Notes under the pieces: generated by a model
Databases searched by the model: none
What the model was told of the DNA's origin: nothing
The model's input: only the letters and a program-made list of their open reading frames with translations
Program-made: the position numbers and the translations under genes
Shown here: positions 1-6,176 of the stretch, piece after piece
Numbering within the stretch: position 1 is the first letter of the stretch
Layout of the letters: the number at the start of each line of letters is the position of its first letter
Source: an uncultured Acidimicrobiaceae bacterium
GTDB lineage: Bacteria > Actinomycetota > Acidimicrobiia > Acidimicrobiales > Ilumatobacteraceae
Length of the DNA: 6,219 nt
Assembly (NCBI GenBank): GCA_903934195.1
Contig: CAIZMV010000263.1
Coordinates: 1-6,219 of the forward strand
Direction of reading: 5' to 3'

Positions 1-231
1 GATTTGACGTCCTGCATGCACCATGGTGAAAACAGAGTCGAGAAAACTAATGTGGTTCGGACACAAAATTGCTGGTCCGGATTCGGGGAGATTTTCAAAA
101 CCTTCAAATCGAAACTTCCACAACTTCGTTGTAAGTGGCCGCAGTAGTGCGCGGGCTCGCGGTTGGGCTCGGCTAGCCGTTGCCAACAGTTCACCATTAT
201 TTGGTGATTGCGAGTCGGAACGTGATGCCAT
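1..231 (-). CDS. PlsC-type lysophospholipid acyltransferase, N-terminal 77 residues (partial)
   Basis: Reading the minus strand from ATG at 231 gives 77 codons open to the left edge, so the gene continues outside the window. Residues about 42-65 read like the start of a PlsC/LPLAT domain: FEGFENLPESGPAIL, then CPNHISFLDS. This holds the HX4D catalytic motif (His60, Asp65) used by 1-acylglycerol-3-phosphate acyltransferases, which move an acyl chain from acyl-ACP or acyl-CoA to lysophosphatidate at the inner membrane face. The first 40 residues are polar, then basic, with no membrane helix visible. An in-frame GTG at 240 is an alternative start; a TAA two codons before it bars anything longer. 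No good Shine-Dalgarno is visible. The gene follows mshC by 54 bases on the same strand, so co-transcription with npdG and mshC is plausible. The family is fairly certain; the exact acyl acceptor cannot be told from this fragment. Confidence 0.85.
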   Translation of the reverse strand, partial: MASRSDSQSPNNGELLATASRAQPRARALLRPLTTKLWKFRFEGFENLPESGPAILCPNHISFLDSVFTMVHAGRQI

Positions 232-278
232 GCTTGGCACATATTACTAGTGATTTTCAGACCTCTTGGTCAGTACAA

Positions 279-303
279 CCAGTTGTTAGCGCGGCCCAAC
301 TGG
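279..303. other. Inverted repeat at the mshC stop codon
   Basis: CCAGTTG (279-285) and CAACTGG (297-303) form a perfect 7-bp stem around an 11-base loop that contains the mshC TAA (286-288). On the minus strand it is followed by TTGTACTGACC rather than a U tract, and a short GACC-TCTT-GGTC repeat lies beyond at 260-271. It could be a weak or Rho-type attenuation point or an mRNA-processing hairpin between mshC and the plsC-like gene. It does not look like a standard intrinsic terminator. Confidence 0.35.
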
Positions 304-1431
304 AGTAAGTAATTCAACTCCCAAAAGAGCTGCCGACGAACTGACGTCAACTCCCTTTGCAGCAGCAGCATCAATCAGGGCAAGCGCCCCAGGCGTATCC
401 AGATCGTTATCCAGGCAGGCGCGAACCGAATCTAAAAGATCAGATTGAGTTCCTCCGACAGAAGCTACCCACTGTGTCAGGCGGGCCGAACTGCGTGGCA
501 TCAGGGTTTCATCCCATTCCCACTCTTTTCGGTAATGGTGCTCAATAATGGCAATGCGGATAGATCGAGGATCCCACAATGTTCGTAACTGATCTACAAA
601 GACCAAGTTGCCAAGACTCTTCGACATCTTCTCGCCATCTTTGAACACCATTGCAACGTGCATCCAATGCTTCACAAAAGTTTCACCAGTTGCGGCCTCA
701 GACTGTGCCCGTTCACATTCGTGGTGAGGGAAAATTAGGTCACTTCCACCACCGTGCAAATCAATAGTGGTGCCAAGGTCACGAAGCGCAAGCGCTGAAC
801 ATTCAATATGCCAACCGGGCCGACCAGCACCCCATGTTGCGTCCCACGCTGGTTCATCATCAGCTGATGGATGCCACAGCACGAAGTCCAATGGATTCCG
901 TTTCTGCGGATCATCCACATTGCCGCCGCGTTGACGCGCGAATTCAAGCATTTGTTCGTGACTGTAATGAGACACTTCTCCGAACGTCGGAACTTTTGTG
1001 ACGTCGAAGTACACCGAACCGCCGACGGCATACGCAAATCCTTTGTCAAGCACAAGACCAATGAATTTACGAATATCAGTAATTGCTGAAGACGCGCGAG
1101 GAGTGCTGTATGCAGGCAACATTTCGAGTGCTTCCATATCGCGGTTAAAACGCGCCTCTTCGCCCGCTGCTAGATCAAGGTAATGAACACCGAGTTCTCT
1201 TGCTTTCGCAAACAACGGATCATCAACATCCGTGACATTGCGTACGCACCGAACGGTATGCCCAAGGTCGATAAGCCGGCGCTGCAAAATATCGTAGAAG
1301 AGAAACGTAGATGCATGACCTAAATGCGTTGCGTCGTACGGAGTGATACCGCACGTGTACATCAGCACCAACTCATTTGGAGTAAACGGCACGATGTCGC
1401 GTCGCGCAGTGTCGTACAAACGCATTGACAT
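286..1431 (-). CDS. mshC: Cysteine:GlcN-Ins ligase MshC (mycothiol biosynthesis)
   Basis: MshC joins cysteine to 1-D-myo-inosityl-2-amino-2-deoxy-glucopyranoside, using ATP through a cysteinyl-adenylate, in the cytosolic mycothiol pathway. The 381-aa protein has the MshC version of the CysRS class I catalytic core: MYTCGITPYDATHLGHA (residues 24-40, HIGH motif HLGH 36-39), NVTDVDDPLF (65-74), RPGWHIEC (204-211), GGGSDLIFPHHE (227-238) and KMSKS (268-272). Predicted zinc ligands are Cys27, Cys211 and His236. Only about 110 residues follow KMSKS, too few for the tRNA-binding C-terminus of cysteinyl-tRNA synthetase, so MshC is favoured. It lacks roughly 18 N-terminal residues present in the mycobacterial enzyme. 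Oddly, Glu240 sits where CysRS has its fourth zinc ligand. The ATG at 1431 lies 2 bases after the npdG stop, and a second in-frame ATG at 1425 is possible. There is no Shine-Dalgarno, so translation is probably coupled to npdG. Confidence 0.9.
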   Translation of the reverse strand: MSMRLYDTARRDIVPFTPNELVLMYTCGITPYDATHLGHASTFLFYDILQRRLIDLGHTVRCVRNVTDVDDPLFAKARELGVHYLDLAAGEEARFNRDMEALEMLPAYSTPRASSAITDIRKFIGLVLDKGFAYAVGGSVYFDVTKVPTFGEVSHYSHEQMLEFARQRGGNVDDPQKRNPLDFVLWHPSADDEPAWDATWGAGRPGWHIECSALALRDLGTTIDLHGGGSDLIFPHHECERAQSEAATGETFVKHWMHVAMVFKDGEKMSKSLGNLVFVDQLRTLWDPRSIRIAIIEHHYRKEWEWDETLMPRSSARLTQWVASVGGTQSDLLDSVRACLDNDLDTPGALALIDAAAAKGVDVSSSAALLGVELLTPVGPR

Positions 1432-1433
1432 AT

Positions 1434-2111
1434 TTAGAGGGCTTTCGCCCGAGGATCTTTCGTGATACCTGTGAGTTTTGGTGCAACTCGTGTCTTGTAT
1501 CGAACATTCAATTGCAACAGAACAGCTGTAAACGCTTCGATGGCAGTTGCATTTGATAGTTCACCAGCATCAAGTGGACGACAACCAGGGATGTGTGCAG
1601 TGATATCCATGACAATCGTTCGCGCCTCTGAACTGTCTGAACAAATCAACACATCGGAATCAATCGGGTCACCGAGATGTCCAAGTTCCGTTGCAGGCAA
1701 ATGGTGGAAAGCAGCAACAACTCGACATTCAGGTACCGCTGCCTGCACGTGAGCAGCAACGCTGCCACGAGGTGGCAAAAGAGGCTGAAATTCATGACCG
1801 ACTCGCACGAGTGCATTAGCCATACTGATGATTACTTTTCCACGCAACAGGTCGATGTGGGCTTTAGCTGTTGTTGCTGCAGAATCCCACGGCGTAGCGA
1901 GCACAACTACGTCACAAGCAGAGGCATCATCGTTGTCGCCCCCATTCAAATTCAGGTTGAGATTTGGCCACTTGACTTTCAGAGCATCACACACTTCGGT
2001 GGCTCGATCTCTGGTCCGAGATCCGATAACGACGTCATATCCAACCGAAGCAAGACGTGCCCCAAGGGCACTTCCGGCGGGTCCGGTACCGCCCAATATT
2101 CCAATACGCAT
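1434..2111 (-). CDS. npdG: NADPH-dependent F420 reductase (F420H2:NADP+ oxidoreductase)
   Basis: The enzyme moves hydride between coenzyme F420 and NADP+ in the cytosol, linking the F420 pool to NADPH. The 225-aa length fits the family (archaeal Fno is about 212). The N-terminus has the Rossmann motif GILGGTGPAGSALG (4-17), then VVIGSRTRDRA (27-37). Thr9, Ser31, Arg32 and a basic residue at 36 match the positions that bind the NADP 2'-phosphate in Archaeoglobus Fno. VVLATPW (69-75) is the second nucleotide-side strand. AAFHHLPATEL (133-143) and CRPLDAGELSNATAIEAFT (177-195) match family F420-side and C-terminal signatures. A low-complexity NLNLNLN stretch (50-56) sits in a surface-like segment. 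AAGG lies 9 bases before the ATG as a weak Shine-Dalgarno. It is the first gene of the leftward cluster; mshC follows after 2 bases, implying joint expression of an F420/NADPH enzyme and a mycothiol enzyme. Confidence 0.92.
   Translation of the reverse strand: MRIGILGGTGPAGSALGARLASVGYDVVIGSRTRDRATEVCDALKVKWPNLNLNLNGGDNDDASACDVVVLATPWDSAATTAKAHIDLLRGKVIISMANALVRVGHEFQPLLPPRGSVAAHVQAAVPECRVVAAFHHLPATELGHLGDPIDSDVLICSDSSEARTIVMDITAHIPGCRPLDAGELSNATAIEAFTAVLLQLNVRYKTRVAPKLTGITKDPRAKAL
1439..1450 (-). promoter_or_regulatory. GAAA-tetraloop hairpin at the npdG/mshC junction
   Basis: On the minus strand the last npdG codons form GGGC-GAAA-GCCC, a perfect 4-bp GC stem closed by a GNRA-type tetraloop. 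It ends 7 bases before the mshC ATG, exactly where a ribosome binding site would lie, and the spacer TCTAAAT holds the npdG stop. No purine-rich Shine-Dalgarno is present. A ribosome finishing npdG would unfold it, so it may help couple mshC translation to npdG. The hairpin is visible; its function is inference. It could also arise by chance from the Arg-Ala-Lys-Ala codons. Confidence 0.35.
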
Positions 2112-2122
2112 TCCGTAGAGCC

Positions 2123-2151
2123 TTACACATAGACCCCTTGCGAACTACGGT
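2123..2151 (+). promoter_or_regulatory. Candidate leaderless promoter for fabI
   Basis: TACGGT (2146-2151) fits the actinobacterial TAnnnT -10 pattern and ends 7 bases before the fabI ATG at 2159, so transcription could begin at or next to the start codon. TTACAC (2123-2128) lies 17 bases upstream but is a poor -35. No Shine-Dalgarno precedes the ATG, which fits a leaderless mRNA. The element would overlap the proposed npdG promoter on the other strand, so the two directions might interfere. Confidence 0.35.
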
Positions 2152-2178
2152 CATATGAATGGGACTTCTTGAAGGCAA
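2150..2178 (-). promoter_or_regulatory. Candidate sigma-70-type promoter for npdG-mshC
   Basis: On the minus strand TTGCCT (2178-2173) and TATGAC (2155-2150) are separated by 17 bases; each matches the -35/-10 consensus at 4 of 6 positions. Transcription would begin near 2143, giving a leader of about 32 bases that includes the AAGG upstream of npdG. The -35 element would lie inside the start of fabI. This rests on pattern matching only. Confidence 0.3.
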
Positions 2179-2926
2179 AAAAATCGTTGTGACGGGCGTC
2201 TTGACTGACGCCTCTTTGGCATTCAGTGTGGCGCAATTAGCCCAACGCGAAGGTGCCCAAGTTGTGCTCACAGGCGCTGGGCGCGCGCTGTCTCTGACGC
2301 AAAGATCTGCACGCAGGCTTGACTCGCCCGTTGATGTATTCGAGTTTGATGTCACTGTTCCCGAACACATCGAATCAGTTCGTGAACAAGTGCGCGCATC
2401 CCTAGGGCATGTGGACGGCGTCCTGCATGCAATCGGTTTTGCGCCTGAGGTATGCCTGGGAGACGACTTCTTGGCAGCTCAGTGGAGCGATGTTGCTATC
2501 GCCATGCAGATTTCTGCGTACTCATTGAAGACACTTGTTGATGCTTTCCTTCCGTTGATGTCACCTGGTGGATCAATTGTTGGTCTTGACTTTGACAACA
2601 CTGTTGCCTGGCCCGCGTACAACTGGATGGGCGTAGCAAAGTCAGCGTTTGAATCTACAAGTCGATACCTAGCAAAAGAACTCGGACCACGAGGCATTCG
2701 CTGCAACTTGGTTGCTGCTGGCCCGATTAAAACTATGGCTGCTAAATCCATTCCCGGATTCCAAAAGTTTGAAGATATTTGGGATGACCGCGCTCCCCTT
2801 GGATGGGATGTCTCAGACCCGATTCCTGTCGCCAAAACAGTTCTGGCCCTCATGTCTGACTGGTTTCCTGCAACAACCGGCGAAGTTATCCACGTTGATG
2901 GTGGCTTTCACGCCATGGGCGCGTGA
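2159..2926 (+). CDS. fabI: Enoyl-ACP reductase FabI (InhA-like)
   Basis: FabI carries out the last step of each fatty-acid elongation round, NAD(P)H reduction of trans-2-enoyl-ACP, in the cytosol. The 255-aa protein aligns throughout with FabI/InhA: MGLLEGKKIVVTG and LTDASLAF (1-22, nucleotide-binding), FDVT (63-66), IGFAP (92-96), GGSIVGLDFD (137-146), AYNWMGVAKSA (153-163) and NLVAAGPIKTMA (183-194). Catalytic residues equivalent to InhA Phe149, Tyr158 and Lys165 are Phe145, Tyr154 and Lys161. The substrate-binding loop between GPIKT and DDRAP is 10 residues shorter than in InhA, so ordinary-length acyl substrates are likelier than mycolate precursors. Ala91 replaces the serine equivalent to InhA Ser94. 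The ATG at 2159 puts the N-terminus in register with InhA; an ATG at 2155 is out of frame. It is the first gene of the rightward pair. Confidence 0.93.
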   Translation: MGLLEGKKIVVTGVLTDASLAFSVAQLAQREGAQVVLTGAGRALSLTQRSARRLDSPVDVFEFDVTVPEHIESVREQVRASLGHVDGVLHAIGFAPEVCLGDDFLAAQWSDVAIAMQISAYSLKTLVDAFLPLMSPGGSIVGLDFDNTVAWPAYNWMGVAKSAFESTSRYLAKELGPRGIRCNLVAAGPIKTMAAKSIPGFQKFEDIWDDRAPLGWDVSDPIPVAKTVLALMSDWFPATTGEVIHVDGGFHAMGA

Positions 2927-4920
2927 CAAACAAACTGTCCGAGGCGTCGTCGCCATACTTGCGACAACACCGAGATAATCCGGTCCATTGGTTTCAATGG
3001 GGCGACGAAGCCTTCGCAGAAGCAGCCCGCACCGGTAAGCCAATTCTGTTATCAGTCGGATACTCAGCGTGTCACTGGTGTCACGTCATGGCACATGAAA
3101 GCTTCGAAGATGAGGCGACAGCGTCAGTAATGAATCAACTATTCGTCAATATCAAGGTCGACCGCGAGGAACGCCCAGACGTTGATGCCATCTACATGGA
3201 TGCAGTCCAAGCAATGACAGGCCGAGGCGGATGGCCCATGACCGTGTTCTGCACTCCAACTGGCGAGCCCTTCTACGGCGGTACGTATTACCCACGAGAT
3301 TCATTTGTGAAGTTGATGCAGGCGGTTGATGATGCGTGGCGTAATAAACGAGACGACTTACAACAAAACGTTGATGCCCTCGTAGAGGCTGTAGGCAGAA
3401 CCGCCCGCATTGCTCCAGTTACCCAGTTCAACGCTCACGAACTGGCCGATACTGCACTTCAGGCCATGTCGCAAAGTTTCGACACTCGCTGGGGTGGTTT
3501 TGGATCAGCACCGAAATTTCCCTCTACATTCGCGCTTGATCTTGCAATGCGTATGTATCAGCGCTCTCACGATGACCAGCTTCTGGGAATGGTCAATACC
3601 TCACTTGATGCAATGGCAGCTGGCGGAATGTACGACCACATAGGCGGTGGCTTTTCTCGATACAGCGTTGACGAGAAGTGGCTAGTGCCTCATTTTGAAA
3701 AGATGCTGTACGACCAGGCTCTTTTGTTACGCACATATACGCACGCATGGCTACTTCAAGGACATGATCGACATCGCCAAACCGCTGAAGAAGTGATGGC
3801 GTACGTCATCAATGAACTACGCCACCCCGACGGTGGTTTCTACAGTGCCGAAGATGCTGATTCTCTTGATGAACACGGTCATTCTGAAGAAGGCGCGTTT
3901 TACACATGGACACCGAAAGAAATCAGCGCAATCCTTGGCACAGACTCAGAGGCAGCCGAGGAGTGGTGGAACATCATTGAAGGCGGGAACTTCGAAGGCC
4001 GATCAATTCCGAATCGCATTCCTCAACGCACTTCACTACAAAGATCACCACAGATCGAATCTGCTCGTCAACGCCTTTTCAATCACCGCGCGACACGACC
4101 ACGGCCCGGACTTGATAACAAAGTCTTGACCGAATGGAACGCAATGATGTTGTCTTCTTTATGTGAGTCAATATCTGCGTTCAACCGACTTGACTTGATA
4201 CCCGTAGCCGAGAAGAACGCAGAATTTTTAGTACACGAATTGCGCAACAGGGACGGAGTGTGGTCTCGCAGTTGGCAAGAAGATGCTCTCCCCCATGCTC
4301 AACACAGCGCACTTGCTCATGACTTGGCGCATGTTGTTGACGCAATGACTCGCATGTACGAGTTAACGGCCAATCACGCCTGGCTCACTGTTGCCACTGC
4401 AACTGCTCATCAATTAGTCGATGAATACTGGGATCCAGAACACGGTGGTTTATTCACCGTTGCTTCATCGTCAGAGCAATTGATTGTTCGTCAGAAAGAC
4501 TTGATGGATAACGCGACACCATCAGCTAACTCGGTCGCAGCATTTGCATTTCTTCGGCTATCAGCCATTACTGGTGATGCAGCCTTGGAAACGCACGCAC
4601 ATCAGATACTTGCCCTTCTTGCCAGAGTCGCACCTTCTGCTGCAACTGGCTTTTGCAATGCAATCTCTGCCTCCTTGTTCGCTCAAGAAGGTGCCGTCGA
4701 GATTGTGATTCCCGGAGACAATCCTGCGCTTCTTGCAACAGTTCGATCACAATGGCTCCCGAATGCCGTCACTGTGTGGGGCGAACCCGTTGATTCACCA
4801 TTGTGGGCTGGACGCGAACCTGGCATGGCATACGTGTGCCGCAATCATGAGTGTTTGCTTCCTGCGCGTACCGAACAGGAATTGCGCGACCGAATCGCTA
4901 CCAGTTTTTCTGGTGAATAA
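2923..4920 (+). CDS. DUF255 / YyaL-type protein: thioredoxin-like domain plus (alpha/alpha)6-barrel domain
   Basis: This is a member of the widespread family that includes Bacillus YyaL and animal SPATA20; the biochemical role is not established. The 665 residues match the usual length. Residues 1-125 are the thioredoxin-like DUF255 domain: SSPYLRQHRDNPVHW (9-23), the redox CxxC motif as Cys50-His-Trp-Cys53, ESFEDE (59-64), KVDREERPDVDAIYMD (78-93), GGWPMTVF (102-109) and GGTYYP (119-124). The rest is the glycosidase-like helical barrel, with GGFGSAPKFP (191-200), GGMYDHIGGGFSRYSVD (234-250), HFEKMLYDQALL (257-268), GGFYSAEDADS (304-314), EGAFYTW (323-329), GNFEGR (355-360), VLTEWNAMM (401-409) and a late MDNATPSANS (528-537). 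No signal peptide is seen, so it is probably cytosolic. The GTG start overlaps the fabI TGA as GTGA and the family N-terminus begins right there, so coupling to fabI is likely. The end overlaps the convergent nitroreductase by 23 bp. Confidence 0.92.
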   Translation: MTNKLSEASSPYLRQHRDNPVHWFQWGDEAFAEAARTGKPILLSVGYSACHWCHVMAHESFEDEATASVMNQLFVNIKVDREERPDVDAIYMDAVQAMTGRGGWPMTVFCTPTGEPFYGGTYYPRDSFVKLMQAVDDAWRNKRDDLQQNVDALVEAVGRTARIAPVTQFNAHELADTALQAMSQSFDTRWGGFGSAPKFPSTFALDLAMRMYQRSHDDQLLGMVNTSLDAMAAGGMYDHIGGGFSRYSVDEKWLVPHFEKMLYDQALLLRTYTHAWLLQGHDRHRQTAEEVMAYVINELRHPDGGFYSAEDADSLDEHGHSEEGAFYTWTPKEISAILGTDSEAAEEWWNIIEGGNFEGRSIPNRIPQRTSLQRSPQIESARQRLFNHRATRPRPGLDNKVLTEWNAMMLSSLCESISAFNRLDLIPVAEKNAEFLVHELRNRDGVWSRSWQEDALPHAQHSALAHDLAHVVDAMTRMYELTANHAWLTVATATAHQLVDEYWDPEHGGLFTVASSSEQLIVRQKDLMDNATPSANSVAAFAFLRLSAITGDAALETHAHQILALLARVAPSAATGFCNAISASLFAQEGAVEIVIPGDNPALLATVRSQWLPNAVTVWGEPVDSPLWAGREPGMAYVCRNHECLLPARTEQELRDRIATSFSGE

Positions 4921-5497
4921 CCGATTCCACTGATCGGCGAATTCGCTTGGCGCTGCGACCCTGAGGTTTCGGCCCAGCAGCTTCGTGTCCAATTGCGATA
5001 GTGCCCAAAATTTCAATGTGGTCAGGAATGTTGAATTCTTGTCGCAGTCCTGCTTCATTCGAGTGCGCAAAAAACAAGGCACCTAACTTCACATCTTGTA
5101 GGGCAAGAAGAAATGTCATGGTGGCAAAAGAAGCGTCGATAGTCCAATACGGTGCCGGCCACTTCTCAAGACCTTCACCAAGACCTGTTGCCTTTTTGTC
5201 CGGTTCTGAATAACGCTCGAGATAAGCGGTGGGGTCACACATACTGATGACAATTACTGGTGCTTGCAACAAAAGTGGAAAAGCAAAACCCTCGCGTCGT
5301 TCAGGCGAAAGAGCAACATCCCAATATCTCTGTGTTGATTCGTTTTCCAGAACCAACACATGCCACCCTTGCGACTTCCCTGCACTTGGTGCACGTGTTG
5401 CTAGATCAATGCATGACGTGACCACCACAGGATCGACTGCTTGATCGGAAAATGATCTCGACATCCGACGTGAACGGACGATGTCGGCGAAGTTCAC
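4898..5497 (-). CDS. Nitroreductase-family FMN-dependent oxidoreductase
   Basis: With GTG at 5497 as start, the product is 199 aa. Family features are VRSRRMSRSFSDQAVD (7-22, phosphate-binding arginines near the N-terminus), ATRAPSAGKSQGWHVLVLE (33-51, FMN loop), APVIVISMCDP (79-89), GLGEGLEKWPAPYWTID (105-121), LGALFFAH (138-145) and ILGTIAIGH (163-171). Such proteins use FMN and NAD(P)H to reduce nitro compounds, quinones or other substrates; the physiological substrate is not predictable here. An ATG at 5557 would add 20 residues, but these only read through the 3' end of the upstream gene in another frame. The GTG lies 4 bases after that gene's TAA and matches where family members begin. 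No Shine-Dalgarno is seen, so re-initiation after the upstream gene is likely. The coding end overlaps the convergent DUF255 gene. Confidence 0.88.
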   Translation of the reverse strand: MNFADIVRSRRMSRSFSDQAVDPVVVTSCIDLATRAPSAGKSQGWHVLVLENESTQRYWDVALSPERREGFAFPLLLQAPVIVISMCDPTAYLERYSEPDKKATGLGEGLEKWPAPYWTIDASFATMTFLLALQDVKLGALFFAHSNEAGLRQEFNIPDHIEILGTIAIGHEAAGPKPQGRSAKRIRRSVESVIHQKNW

Positions 5498-5501
5498 TGA
5501 C

Positions 5502-6161
5502 TTAGACGCGAGCGCCGAGCTTGACAAGGCTTTCAGCCATGGTCCAACCATGAACAATCAACACGCCACCCTTTTTAGGGTTAACGCCTTCAAACAAGGA
5601 AGTGATTTCTGGTGAGATTTTTTCTGGCTTCAAGGACTCATGATCGAGGAAACCACTTTGTCCGCCTGACGCGACAATGAAGGTTTTTTCGTCGTAGGTG
5701 GAATCAACACCGAATCGACGTGCAAGACGTCGGCCCCAAGCGCGCTCTTCACCAACGGCGCGATGGCCAAATGTGGGAATCATGTCAGTGACTGCCTTCA
5801 TAGCTTCCATGCCATCAGCTGTTGCAAAGCGACTGCCCACCACTACGTCTTCATCAGGAAACGCCATCAATGCGCGGTGGTATGCCTCTGTCATTAAACC
5901 TTTAAGAACTGAATCACGTTTGGCTGTGCGCTTAATGGTCATGAGGCCAAGCAATACACATGGCGTTCCGCCAATGCGCTCAAGTGTTGAAAAGGTAACA
6001 CCGTGTAACTTGCCATCAATGCGGGCAAGGGTGCACAACACCCAGTCTGTTCCGGCCTTCGCAAATTGCTCAGCAGTGAAAGACCCCTCAATGGTGAGGA
6101 ACTCTTCAAACTGGGCCTCAGTGAGTGCGCTGCAGTCTTGTGTGGCAACTTCCAACGACAT
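5502..6161 (-). CDS. Conserved-looking protein of unknown function (possibly GNAT-like fold)
   Basis: I do not recognise this 219-aa protein. It has no signal peptide and no clear membrane helix. Residues about 38-100 read as strand-turn-strand (VLCTLARIDGKLHGVTFS, then TPCVLLGLMTIKR) followed by a helix (SVLKGLMTEAYHRALMAF), an order that resembles the core of a GNAT acyltransferase; the standard R/QxxGxG/A acetyl-CoA motif is not evident. A basic WGRRLARRFG stretch lies at 142-151, and the C-terminus is KKGGVLIVHGWTMAESLVKLG (196-216). AGGGAG lies 11 bases before the ATG, the best Shine-Dalgarno in the window though widely spaced. The nitroreductase starts 4 bases after its stop, so the two are probably one transcript and may work in one process. 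Coding status is supported by the long ORF, the SD and the tight packing; function is open. Confidence 0.75.
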   Translation of the reverse strand: MSLEVATQDCSALTEAQFEEFLTIEGSFTAEQFAKAGTDWVLCTLARIDGKLHGVTFSTLERIGGTPCVLLGLMTIKRTAKRDSVLKGLMTEAYHRALMAFPDEDVVVGSRFATADGMEAMKAVTDMIPTFGHRAVGEERAWGRRLARRFGVDSTYDEKTFIVASGGQSGFLDHESLKPEKISPEITSLFEGVNPKKGGVLIVHGWTMAESLVKLGARV

Positions 6162-6176
6162 TGACTGGGTGACTCC

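Noticed and set aside
120..239. Several short inverted repeats (120-132, 150-161, 170-179, 191-207, 226-239) suggesting a structured RNA
   Set aside because: Nearly all lie within the PlsC-like coding sequence or at its start, the stems are only 4-6 bp, and they do not form one coherent fold.
23..250. A 75-codon plus-strand ORF at the left end
   Set aside because: It has no ribosome binding site and resembles no family, and it is antisense to a minus-strand reading frame with a clear acyltransferase HX4D motif.
735..1061. A 108-codon minus-strand ORF inside mshC, with other long out-of-frame ORFs across the window
   Set aside because: They lie in alternative frames of genes with strong family motifs, have no start signals and show no recognisable domains.
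286..1431. Annotation as cysteinyl-tRNA synthetase
   Set aside because: The protein is only 381 aa, lacks the C-terminal tRNA-binding region, and has the MshC form of the N-terminal signature.
2159..2926. Annotation as a mycolate-type InhA
   Set aside because: The substrate-binding loop is 10 residues shorter than in InhA, and nothing else in the window points to mycolic acids.
5498..5557. A 20-residue N-terminal extension of the nitroreductase from ATG at 5557
   Set aside because: It overlaps the upstream gene by 56 bases in another frame and does not resemble the family; the GTG at 5497 gives the expected N-terminus.
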